Positions 1 through 6,058 of a stretch of 11,150 nt of DNA are shown here, in pieces. Below the pieces are notes generated by a model. It was not told where the DNA came from. It worked only from the letters and a program-made list of their open reading frames with translations, and searched no databases. Location: positions 1 through 11,150 of the forward strand of contig JBBDSH010000018.1 in NCBI GenBank assembly GCA_040905045.1. Direction: 5' to 3'. This stretch comes from JBBDSH01 sp040905045. GTDB lineage: Bacteria; Pseudomonadota; Gammaproteobacteria; Eutrophobiales; Eutrophobiaceae. Each line of letters starts with the position of its first letter. Within the stretch, counting starts at the first letter, position 1. The position numbers and the translations under genes were made by a program.

Positions 1-48
1 GAACCCAAAGCGCCACGGTCGCGGCCACGTAGAATTTTGAGATAGGTT

Positions 49-699
49 CTAATCAGGCTCATTCAAAAAATCGCTGATCGGTGGCGGTTGTTGAGCATCC
101 GGATAATACCGCTTCAGAGTTATACTGGGAGGATCCAGCTTCCCCGCCAGCAACGCTTCCACATCTTTATTGAGCTTGTTAAGAAGCCGGGCGTGCTCAC
201 GCCGTTCCGCGGCCTCATAGGCGGCGTCCACCCAGACCTGAAGCACCTTGCTGTTGATCGCACGCTGTTCATAGGCCTTGGCCCATTCAGCCGATATTTT
301 CCGGCCCAACTCATCCAGTCCCCGGCGCATGAATTCCCGGTTGGCCGCTTCCACATCGGCCAGTATCTCCTCGCGGATGGAGTTCCAGCCGCGCAGACCG
401 CCCCAGCCCCGGTAAAAGGCCTTGATCCACTTGAAATATTGACGCAGTGACTGGTATTCCTGGTTACGCTTGTCATCGGCGTACACGGATTCATAGTAGG
501 CCCGTGGCGGCAGATCAGACGGCCATTCAAACCTTTCCGTGACCGTCGCGCAGCCTCCGATGAACACTATGAAGATTAACAGGCCGCGGATATGCGGCCG
601 CAGATTTTGACTTTGGATATTCTTATCCTCTTCCCCGATGCATGAAAAGTATAAAGTAAACGTGTGACGTAACAACCCTTGAATACCGGTTTCGTACAT
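49..699 (-). CDS. Putative lipoprotein of unknown function
   Basis: I do not recognise a characterised family. The longest reading is 216 residues. A hydrophobic stretch ending in the lipobox-like FIGGC (Cys50 of that reading) suggests a lipid-anchored envelope protein. Behind it comes an aromatic-rich segment (YYESVY, QYFKWIKAFYRGWGGLRGW), then a charged, probably helical region rich in Glu, Arg and Ala (about residues 105-185) and a proline-rich tail. The start is uncertain. The ATG at 699 has no Shine-Dalgarno sequence and would make an unusually long 49-residue signal. A purine-rich SD-like stretch (complement of about 626-640) lies nearer the lipobox but is followed by no in-frame ATG, GTG or TTG; a CTG at 603 would give a compact signal of about 17 residues. 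The gene stands alone, with the fold-back element upstream. Coding is supported by the lipobox and the length of the open frame. Confidence 0.72.
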   Translation of the reverse strand: MYETGIQGLLRHTFTLYFSCIGEEDKNIQSQNLRPHIRGLLIFIVFIGGCATVTERFEWPSDLPPRAYYESVYADDKRNQEYQSLRQYFKWIKAFYRGWGGLRGWNSIREEILADVEAANREFMRRGLDELGRKISAEWAKAYEQRAINSKVLQVWVDAAYEAAERREHARLLNKLNKDVEALLAGKLDPPSITLKRYYPDAQQPPPISDFLNEPD

Positions 700-759
700 T
701 ATTGTTTACGGCCAACAGTTTCAGACCGGGAATGCACCTATTAATAACGGTAGCGGTAA

Positions 760-990
760 TACCCCGACATTCCTCTGTGGGACCGTCGGCCGCATAGTCT
801 GTCCCGGACCCCGGCTCTTCGGCCGGGACAGGACTCGCACACGACGCTCGACCGGCATGACAGCAACCCGGAGCCGTCATGCCGGAGGCGCGCTGTCCAG
901 CGCCATCCGGCATCCATTCATTTGTGGAGAAGAGACAGGACTTGATCCGGGGGGTATTCACAGAGTGTTTCACAGAGGAATGTCGGGATA
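760..990. mobile_element. MITE-like fold-back element with terminal inverted repeats
   Basis: The ends form an inverted repeat. 763-779 is the exact reverse complement of 971-987, and extending to 760-779 against 971-990 gives 19 of 20 matches. The dinucleotide TA sits at both outer edges (760-761 and 989-990), so the core of about 227 bp (762-988) could be an insertion into TA with target duplication. That is known for the IS630/Tc1-mariner group, but TA is itself palindromic, so this is only suggestive. Inside are two more hairpins: 800-807 with 823-830 (TGTCCCGG/CCGGGACA), and 852-861 with 875-884 (CCGGCATGAC/GTCATGCCGG). No convincing gene lies within, so the element would be non-autonomous. 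It fills most of the gap between the two lipoprotein genes. Confidence 0.55.
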
Positions 991-1026
991 CTTATAATCC
1001 TCTTAATCACACGAATGCGAAGTTAC

Positions 1027-1040
1027 TTGATCTTGATCAG
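1027..1040 (+). promoter_or_regulatory. Candidate FNR/ANR-type site upstream of the DUF4136 gene
   Basis: The sequence TTGATCTTGATCAG matches the FNR-family palindrome TTGAT-N4-ATCAA with one mismatch at the last base. It lies about 62 bases before the chosen start codon at 1102. A weak -10-like hexamer, TAGATT, is at 1062-1067. If that is used, transcription would begin near 1074 and the site would be centred near -40.5, close to the -41.5 typical of class II activation. A further spaced inverted pair, ATTGAT (1051-1056) and ATCAAT (1075-1080), lies between site and gene. The motif is seen; its use is inferred. Confidence 0.5.
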
Positions 1041-1101
1041 AATCCCGGGCATTGATGTGATTAGATTAGTTGCTATCAATCCGCAACAAGCGGGAGGTAT
1101 C

Positions 1102-1710
1102 ATGAACTCAAGACCTGTGGGCCGGACCTGCCAACGCCGGCGGCGATGGCACAAAACCCTGTCGCCAATATATATCTGTCTGATCCTGCCGGTATTACTG
1201 GCCGCCTGTACCACCATACTGCCGGTCCGTACCGATTACGACAGGGAAGCCGACTTCAGCGAATACCGGACGTTTACCTGGGTCAGCGATGATCCCATGA
1301 TCATGCCCGAAGGAGGCAGTCCCCGTGTCAGCCCCCTGAACCGGCAACGCATCATCAGTGCAATCGAGACCGAATTACAGAAAATGGGCTACGACAAGGC
1401 GGCCGGGAATCAGGAGGCCGACTTCGCCGTTGCCTTCACGGTCGGCACTCGTGAACGGATCGATTTCGATTCCTACCCACTCGCCTATCGCCGTTCCTGG
1501 TACTGGCGACCGTCCTACTGGGATTACGAGATCCGCGCAAGGACTTATGAGGAAGGCATGCTGGCCATCGATATATTCGATCAGGCAACACGCAAGCCGG
1601 TCTGGCACGGCTTTACACACAAGCGTATTACGAGCGGTGATCGTAGCGATCCGGAGCCGGTTATTCGGGAAGCCGTTGCTGCTATCCTGGCAAAATTTCC
1701 ACCACAATAG
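1102..1710 (+). CDS. DUF4136-type outer-membrane or periplasmic lipoprotein
   Basis: The product is 202 residues from the ATG at 1102, chosen because a strong GGGAGG lies four bases upstream. An in-frame ATG at 1015 would add 29 residues, lacks an SD sequence and would run across the candidate FNR site. A basic N-region (RRRR near 12-15), a hydrophobic core and the lipobox LLAAC (Cys36, followed by Thr) mark a lipoprotein. The mature part has DUF4136 hallmarks: a D-Y-D segment with F-S-E-Y-R-T-F-T-W soon after the lipobox, a middle segment on a hydrophobic protein with Tyr/Trp-rich YWRPSYWDY, and a C-terminal stretch of the type LAIDIFDQATRKPVWHG. DUF4136 proteins have no settled biochemical role. 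The gene converges with the ybiI-like gene 45 bases away. Confidence 0.88.
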   Translation: MNSRPVGRTCQRRRRWHKTLSPIYICLILPVLLAACTTILPVRTDYDREADFSEYRTFTWVSDDPMIMPEGGSPRVSPLNRQRIISAIETELQKMGYDKAAGNQEADFAVAFTVGTRERIDFDSYPLAYRRSWYWRPSYWDYEIRARTYEEGMLAIDIFDQATRKPVWHGFTHKRITSGDRSDPEPVIREAVAAILAKFPPQ

Positions 1711-1755
1711 CCATGGTCGACGGACGATTACAGCAATGCGGGGTCGTCTGATTAA

Positions 1756-2022
1756 CTAGCGCAGCTGGCTGTCCTTGCTGCCGCGGCGGTTATAACCACT
1801 GTGGAAGGATTGTTCCTCGTCGTGTTCGGCCTGACAGGCGACACAAAGGCGAACACCGGGTACGGCCTGGCGCCGCGCCTCGGGGATTTTCGCCTCGCAT
1901 TCCTCGCAATGCGCGAGACTCTCGCCGGCGGGCAGCCGGCTGCGGGCCTCGTTGACGGCATCCTCGACACTGGCGTCGATCTGATCCTGTACCGCCCCGT
2001 CGCGTGCCCAGCCCGTGGCCAT
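1756..2022 (-). CDS. ybiI: YbiI-like DksA/TraR-family C4 zinc-finger protein
   Basis: The 88-residue protein matches my memory of E. coli YbiI closely, with the same length, a similar N-terminus (M-A-T-G-W-A) and the C-terminal signature GYNRRGSKDSQLR. Four cysteines, Cys39-x2-Cys42 and Cys60-x2-Cys63, form the C4 zinc finger of the DksA/TraR group (HCEECEAKIP, LCVACQ). DksA and TraR bind RNA polymerase in its secondary channel. YbiI-type proteins keep the zinc finger but lack most of the DksA coiled coil, and their function is poorly defined. The start lies 16 bases behind the ligB stop on the same strand, so the gene is probably the third in the ligA-ligB transcript. The SD is weak, which fits translational coupling. 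Confidence 0.92.
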   Translation of the reverse strand: MATGWARDGAVQDQIDASVEDAVNEARSRLPAGESLAHCEECEAKIPEARRQAVPGVRLCVACQAEHDEEQSFHSGYNRRGSKDSQLR

Positions 2023-2038
2023 CGGTCTACACCGGCCC

Positions 2039-2878
2039 CTAACGGCTTTCCAGAATGATATTGCCCACGCCCGTGCTCGATGCCGGGACGTGATAGAAGC
2101 AATAGACCTCCTCGGCCTTGTCGCCCAGGGCGGCGCGCATGATCAGCCACATGACCAGTTCCACGCCCTCGGCACCGGCCTCGCGCATCAGTTCCACATG
2201 GGAAAGCTTGACCAGACGCTGTGGATCGCGGGTCAAATCGTCGAGAAAGGCCTGGTCGAATTCCTGGTTGATAAGGCCCGCGCGCGGCCCCTGGATCTGG
2301 TGGGACATGCCGCCGGTACCGAAAATGACCACATTCAGATCCTCGTCCCAACTCTCCACCGCCTTCTTCAGGGCCTTGCCCAGATTCCAGCAGCGGTTGG
2401 CGGTGGGCGGCGGAAACTGCACCACGTTGACGGCAATGGGAATCACGCGCACCGGCCATTCCTTGGGGCTGTCCCACAACAACGTCATGGGTACCGTCAG
2501 GCCGTGATCCACTTCCATCTCGTTGACGATGGTGAGATCGAACTCGTCCAGAATCACCGACTGCACAATGTGCGAGGCCATCTCCGGGTAGCCCTTGACC
2601 ACCGGCACGGGCCGCGGTCCCCAACCCTCATCGGCAATGGGAAACTCGTCCGCGCAGCCCACCGCGAAAGTGGGAATCATGCTGAAATCGAAGGCGTTGG
2701 TATGGTCGTTGTAAACGATAATGGCCACGTCGGGTTTGGTTTCGGCCATCCATTTCTTCGACGGCTCGTAGCCCTTGAACAGGGGCTTCCAGTAATCCGT
2801 TTCCGTCTTGCCCAGGTCCACGGCTGCGCCGATGGCGGGGGTGTGGGAAGTACCCACTCCTGCGATAATCTTTGCCAT
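2039..2878 (-). CDS. ligB: Class III extradiol dioxygenase beta subunit (LigB, protocatechuate 4,5-dioxygenase type)
   Basis: LigB carries the non-haem Fe(II) site that uses O2 to open the ring of protocatechuate (or a related catechol such as gallate) between carbons 4 and 5. The 279 residues show the expected landmarks: His12 in GVGTSHTP and His59 in YNDHTN as iron ligands, His193 in GTGGMSHQ as the catalytic base equivalent (LigB His195), and Glu240 in GAEGVELVMW as the third ligand (LigB Glu242). The start is the ATG at 2878, which overlaps the ligA stop in a TAATG junction, so translation is coupled. An upstream in-frame ATG at 3031 would only read through ligA in another frame. Substrate choice within the LigAB family (protocatechuate, gallate, methylgallate) cannot be settled by eye. 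Confidence 0.93.
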   Translation of the reverse strand: MAKIIAGVGTSHTPAIGAAVDLGKTETDYWKPLFKGYEPSKKWMAETKPDVAIIVYNDHTNAFDFSMIPTFAVGCADEFPIADEGWGPRPVPVVKGYPEMASHIVQSVILDEFDLTIVNEMEVDHGLTVPMTLLWDSPKEWPVRVIPIAVNVVQFPPPTANRCWNLGKALKKAVESWDEDLNVVIFGTGGMSHQIQGPRAGLINQEFDQAFLDDLTRDPQRLVKLSHVELMREAGAEGVELVMWLIMRAALGDKAEEVYCFYHVPASSTGVGNIILESR

Positions 2879-3282
2879 TATTCCTGCCTCTCCGATTTGG
2901 AACGCCAGCCGTCCGGGGAGCGCCCGCCGGCCAGCATCATGTCCACGTATTCCTGTTCGGTCATGCCCGTCATTTCCGAGGCCATGAACTGGTAGGAGTG
3001 CTGGTCCGTGAAGGCCAGCTTGGCCAGGCAATAGACCACGCCGCCCAGCTCCAGCATCCGGTTCCAGTCGCGCTTCATGACCGCCTCACGCTGCTCGTCC
3101 GTCATCCTGAATTTTTTCAGGTATTTCTCCTCGTCGGCGAGGAATTCCTTGCGGTTCTCCTCCTTCATGAGCGACATGAAGAACTTGTTCAGATGATACC
3201 CCTTGCGGGAGCGCTCGGCGTCGAACACCCACGTACCCGGGAGATCCTCGTATTCCTCTTTGATTTTCCTGGCGTCAACCAT
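2878..3282 (-). CDS. ligA: Protocatechuate 4,5-dioxygenase alpha subunit (LigA)
   Basis: The 134-residue protein is the small subunit that caps the LigB active site. It has typical LigA features in order: DLPGTWVFD near the N-terminus, the GYHLNKFFMSLMKEENR helix, RDWNRMLELGG, then QFMASEMTGMTEQEYVDMM and the closing GGRSPDGWRS. The length is close to that of Sphingobium LigA. An SD-like GAGGAG stretch lies just upstream of the ATG at 3282. The gene is first in the ligA-ligB-ybiI transcript and is preceded by a candidate promoter with a perfect FNR-type palindrome. Aromatic-degradation partners such as ligC or ligI are not adjacent, so the operon is minimal. Confidence 0.93.
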   Translation of the reverse strand: MVDARKIKEEYEDLPGTWVFDAERSRKGYHLNKFFMSLMKEENRKEFLADEEKYLKKFRMTDEQREAVMKRDWNRMLELGGVVYCLAKLAFTDQHSYQFMASEMTGMTEQEYVDMMLAGGRSPDGWRSKSERQE

Positions 3283-3318
3283 AACCTTTGCTCCTCAGAA
3301 TTCAGCCATCGGTTTAAT

Positions 3319-3385
3319 GATATTGATTATACAGATACCTGTGAGAGCCGGAAACGCCGGGTCATGTAAAATTGATTCTGATCAA
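3319..3385 (-). promoter_or_regulatory. Candidate FNR/ANR-activated promoter of ligA-ligB-ybiI
   Basis: A perfect TTGATTCTGATCAA palindrome occupies 3372-3385. Reading on the minus strand toward ligA, a consensus TATAAT lies at 3331-3326. At 17 bases upstream of it there is only a poor -35 (TTTCCG, complement of 3349-3354). Transcription would start near 3319, which puts the palindrome centre near -60, close to the class I position (-61.5) of FNR/CRP-type activators. A perfect -10, a weak -35 and an upstream dyad fit an activator-dependent promoter. The leader before ligA would be about 37 bases. The motif is seen; the regulator is inferred. Confidence 0.6.
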
Positions 3386-3520
3386 TCCAGAGGGAAAAGT
3401 ACTCGTCAAAGTACACGCGGGCATCTGTTTGACGGCGGCGATATTCCGGAAAAGGAAGTGTCCCCGGCGGGGTATGGGGAACTCACCGCCGCTCACCGCG
3501 GCAGCAACTCATTCCGGTCC

Positions 3521-4663
3521 TTACTTCTGCTCCGGGTCGGCTGCCCGGGCGGCGGCCTCCTCGGCGGAGACCTCACCGAATGCGCTGAGGTGGTACTCGG
3601 CGGCCGCCCGGACCTCGCGCAGACCGCATTCCAGAAGCTGCGGCGGTTCCTTGCCGGCCAGGGTTTCCAGCACGGCAAAAACCCCGTTGGCGAGCGATTC
3701 CAGGTTATAGCCGCCCTCCAGCACCAAGGCCAGACGGCCATCGCAATGCTTGTCGGCAATGCCCTGAATAATGGCCGTCAGGGCGGCAAAGCCGTCGTAG
3801 GTCAGGTTCAGGGCCATATCGTTGCGGTGCGGGTCGAACCCGGCCGAAACCAGCACCAGGTCCGGCTCGAACCAGTCGGCGGCGGGGACGAGGATATCGC
3901 GAAAAGCCCGTTCATAGGCGATATCGCCGGCATCCAGGGGCAGCGGCACATTGACGATATAACCCTCACCGAGACCGGCACCCACTTCCTCCATGTATCC
4001 TGTGCCGGGGTAGAACGGCGGCGCCACGTGGGTATCGAAAAACATCACGTCCTGGTCGGCCCAGAAAATATCCTGGGTACCGTTGCCGTGGTGGGCATCC
4101 CAGTCAATGATCAGAATATGCTCGCAACCCAGCTGCGCCTGGGCATGAGCCGCCGCCACCGCGATGTTGTTGAACAGGCAGAAACCTCGCGCCCGCACGG
4201 GCTCGGCGTGATGGCCCGGCGGTCGCACCAGGGCGAAGGCGCTCTGCGCGCGCCCGCTGACCACTTCCTCGACGGCGCTGATGGCGTGGCCGGCGGCGGC
4301 CGTGGCCGCCTTGACGCTTCCCGGCGATACGGCGGTGGTGTCCTGATCCAGCCAGGCCTGCTTGCCGTCCAGGGCGAAGATGTCATCCAGATAGGACGCG
4401 GTGTGCACCCGCCCCAGTTGATCACGGGTGGCCTCGCCGCCGCTCTTGATTTCCACGCCTTTTATGGGCTTTTTCCTGAGCCGGTCACGGATCGCCTTAA
4501 GGCGGCCGGGATGCTCCGGATAACTCCACTTGACGTCGACTTCCTGGATGAGCGAGCGGATACGCTTGTCCAGCCGGCCCGGCAGAAACGGCAGTTCAAC
4601 CTCGGGATTGTGGCCGAGCATGGCATCATCGTAAAAGACGGTTACACTGCGATCACCAATCAC
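3521..4663 (-). CDS. Histone-deacetylase-superfamily zinc amidohydrolase
   Basis: The enzyme should remove acetyl or similar acyl groups from an amine, as in AcuC-type protein deacetylases or acetylpolyamine amidohydrolases. The 380 residues carry the whole signature set: YPEHPGRL (48-55), LVRPPGHHAEP with the catalytic His151-His152 pair, GFCLFNNIAVA, the zinc ligands Asp189 and His191 in DWDAHHGNGT, Asp277 in SAGFDPHRND, and Tyr319 in LEGGYN. The active site is therefore intact. Translation most likely starts at a GTG (4663), because a good GAGGAG stands five bases upstream. The GNAT gene on the same strand ends 50 bases before it, so the two are probably co-transcribed. The substrate cannot be read from the sequence. 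Confidence 0.92.
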   Translation of the reverse strand: MIGDRSVTVFYDDAMLGHNPEVELPFLPGRLDKRIRSLIQEVDVKWSYPEHPGRLKAIRDRLRKKPIKGVEIKSGGEATRDQLGRVHTASYLDDIFALDGKQAWLDQDTTAVSPGSVKAATAAAGHAISAVEEVVSGRAQSAFALVRPPGHHAEPVRARGFCLFNNIAVAAAHAQAQLGCEHILIIDWDAHHGNGTQDIFWADQDVMFFDTHVAPPFYPGTGYMEEVGAGLGEGYIVNVPLPLDAGDIAYERAFRDILVPAADWFEPDLVLVSAGFDPHRNDMALNLTYDGFAALTAIIQGIADKHCDGRLALVLEGGYNLESLANGVFAVLETLAGKEPPQLLECGLREVRAAAEYHLSAFGEVSAEEAAARAADPEQK

Positions 4664-4713
4664 GTTTTCTCCTCACTCTTTCAGGCAACTGTAGTGGATA
4701 ATCCGATCTCGCG

Positions 4714-5256
4714 TCACGATCCGACGCCGGACAATTTCTCGCGCACGTTCCGGGTCCAGGCCGCGGCGCGCACGCCGGTGGGATTGAAGCCGAGCCGTTC
4801 CCAGACCGCCGCCGCTTCCTTGTTGCTGAGGGAATACTCCAGAAACAGTTCCTGGATGCCATGGTACTCAGCAAAACGGATCAGTTCATCCAGTATCAGG
4901 GTCATTATACCCTGCTCGCGGAAATCCGGTTCCACCCACAGGTCGTCGATGAAAGCGGACTTGAGATCCAGTTCCTCGGCCTCTTCCCAGAGATTCGGGC
5001 TGTGCCAAATCTGAATATTGCCCATGCCCACCACCCTGCCGCGCGAAGTGCAGGCCACCACTATGTGCTTCTCATTATCATGGATATACCCGCGCAGAAA
5101 TTTACGCAGGCGCTCGTCGGCCTGCTGCGACAGGGTCTGCCTCGGGGCGCCGGAGACATGCAGGCCGATCTCAATGAGAAAATCCACCAGCACGGGAATG
5201 TCTTTCTCCGCGGCCTCGCGTACGGTGAATGTCGGTTTGCGGTTTTTGGTTTTCAT
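4714..5256 (-). CDS. GNAT-family N-acetyltransferase
   Basis: The 180-residue protein has the GNAT fold signatures: an N-terminal strand and helix (FTVREAAEKDIPVLVDF), a central strand FIDDLWVEPDFREQG (102-116) as the acetyl-CoA pyrophosphate-binding motif A, and motif B near 137-157 ending in WERLGF. The motif A loop reads R-E-Q-G-I-M, so the usual small residue at its end is Met. The acceptor is unknown. The start at 5256 (MKTKNRK) is preferred because an in-frame ATG at 5292 would run into the Smr coding region; neither has a clear SD. The gene is followed at 50 bases by the HDAC-like gene, which suggests a linked acetylation and deacetylation role, as in the Bacillus AcuA/AcuC pair. Confidence 0.88.
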   Translation of the reverse strand: MKTKNRKPTFTVREAAEKDIPVLVDFLIEIGLHVSGAPRQTLSQQADERLRKFLRGYIHDNEKHIVVACTSRGRVVGMGNIQIWHSPNLWEEAEELDLKSAFIDDLWVEPDFREQGIMTLILDELIRFAEYHGIQELFLEYSLSNKEAAAVWERLGFNPTGVRAAAWTRNVREKLSGVGS

Positions 5257-5264
5257 AAGGGATG

Positions 5265-5558
5265 ATGAGCGAACAGAACGCCATAGTAACATGGAGCAAT
5301 ACCATCGCCAGACTGAAACTCGATCTGCACCCCATCGCGCGCGATAGCCGGGCCATCGAAGCCGAACTAAACCGGGTCATGGATGAAGCGGAGGAGAAAC
5401 GGATCCGGACCGTGGAAATCATCCACGGCAAGGGCTCCGGCCAGCTCAAGAAACGGGTGCTCAAATTCCTGGAGCGTCCCGACATCAAGACCCGTTATGC
5501 ACGGGTGGACAAGGACGTCAAAAACCACGGACGGCTGTTTGTGTATTTCAGGTTTTGA
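5265..5558 (+). CDS. Stand-alone Smr-domain protein (putative nucleic-acid nuclease or binding protein)
   Basis: The 97 residues are almost entirely a Smr domain, the C-terminal module of MutS2 that in several members nicks or binds nucleic acid. The domain begins with LDLHP (19-23; many members have LDLHG), passes through a helical middle, and has the diagnostic IIHGKGSGQL (52-61), followed by VLKFLER and a closing GRLFVYF strand. Two ATGs in tandem (5262 and 5265) are possible; 5265 is taken because an AAGGG stretch (5257-5261) would otherwise touch the start. The start is only eight bases from the GNAT start on the other strand, so promoter elements must lie inside the neighbouring gene. 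The partner or target is unknown. Confidence 0.9.
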   Translation: MSEQNAIVTWSNTIARLKLDLHPIARDSRAIEAELNRVMDEAEEKRIRTVEIIHGKGSGQLKKRVLKFLERPDIKTRYARVDKDVKNHGRLFVYFRF

Positions 5559-5679
5559 CCCCTATGGGATCAGCCGAAAGGGCGGTGAGCAATGGGATCC
5601 GTAAAAAAATTGAAATAAATCGTCATAGATGTAGAAACCATCCAACGACGTAATGAGACCATGAACTGAAACCGTGGAA

Positions 5680-5705
5680 GTGGGAGCGGCGACCTCGCCG
5701 CGAAC
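5680..5705 (+). repeat. REP-type palindromic element
   Basis: A GTGGGA head is followed by the palindrome GCGGCGA-CC-TCGCCGC (5686-5701) and then GAAC. The arrangement matches the REP elements known from Pseudomonas, Xanthomonas and relatives, in which a conserved GTGGGAGC or GTAGGAGC head precedes an imperfect hairpin and a CGAA tail. Such elements are spread by RAYT (TnpA-REP) transposases. Only one copy is seen here, so it is a solitary REP, not a BIME pair. It lies ten bases from the start of the broken MoaD-like gene, where its hairpin could affect that gene's ribosome binding. Confidence 0.65.
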
Positions 5706-5711
5706 AAGCAT

Positions 5712-5980
5712 ATGATCCGCGTTGCCCTGTCTAATCAACTGCAGATCCTGGCGAACTGCAATGCCGAGGTGGACTTGGATGTTACCCCGCCCGCCACCAT
5801 CGCCGCCGTCCTCGATGCCCTGGAAAATCACTACCCCATGCTCTGCGGCGCCGGCCGATGAGCCGTTTCTTCGCCAGCGGCCAGGACTGGTCCCTGCCTC
5901 CCCTGGAAACCACCCTGCCGGAATCCGTCACATCGGGTGAAGAAGCCTTCCGCATCGTCGGCGCTATCGCCGGAGATTAA
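5712..5980 (+). pseudogene. MoaD/ThiS-family sulfur-carrier-like gene, internally deleted and frameshifted
   Basis: From the ATG at 5712 the frame reads MIRVALSNQLQILANC, then a VDLDV segment, PPATIAAVLDALENHYPML, and stops at 5859-5861. This is the first half of a MoaD/ThiS-type ubiquitin-fold protein. The second half is in another frame from 5864: RFFASGQDWSLPPLETTLP, then EEAFRIVGAIAGD, stopping at 5978-5980. From memory, relatives have about 14 residues between PMLRG and RFF; here only about 14 bases lie between. A net loss of about 28 bases would explain both the gap and the frame change. The family's usual C-terminal ending (VGAIAGG-like) is kept, so decay looks recent. MoaD proteins carry sulfur on a C-terminal Gly-Gly; this subgroup is often uncharacterised. 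The rest of 5559-6058 shows only the REP element. Confidence 0.75.
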
Positions 5981-6058
5981 AGACAATTATTAATGTAAGC
6001 GTTCACTTTTCGCCATCTTAACTGCAACCGGGTCCTTGTTCCTTGTACTCCCTGTATT

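Noticed and set aside
623..973. Minus-strand open frame of about 116 codons in the fold-back element
   Set aside because: It runs through hairpins and terminal repeats, has a low-complexity Cys/Gly-rich translation and no start signals.
1711..1755. Terminator between the convergent DUF4136 and ybiI-like genes
   Set aside because: Only a short imperfect GACGA/TCGTC pairing is visible and there is no T-run.
2879..3031. Upstream extension of LigB to an ATG at 3031
   Set aside because: It would overlap most of ligA out of frame; the ATG at 2878 gives the expected LigB N-terminus with His12 in the right place.
3461..3480. GC-rich hairpin behind the HDAC-like gene as an intrinsic terminator
   Set aside because: CCCC-GGC-GGGG can fold, but the following minus-strand bases lack a T-run, so it is not a convincing terminator.
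3203..5014. Open frame of about 600 codons on the plus strand
   Set aside because: It lies opposite the HDAC-like and GNAT genes, which have clear family motifs; the plus-strand translation shows no family and is a GC-rich mirror frame.
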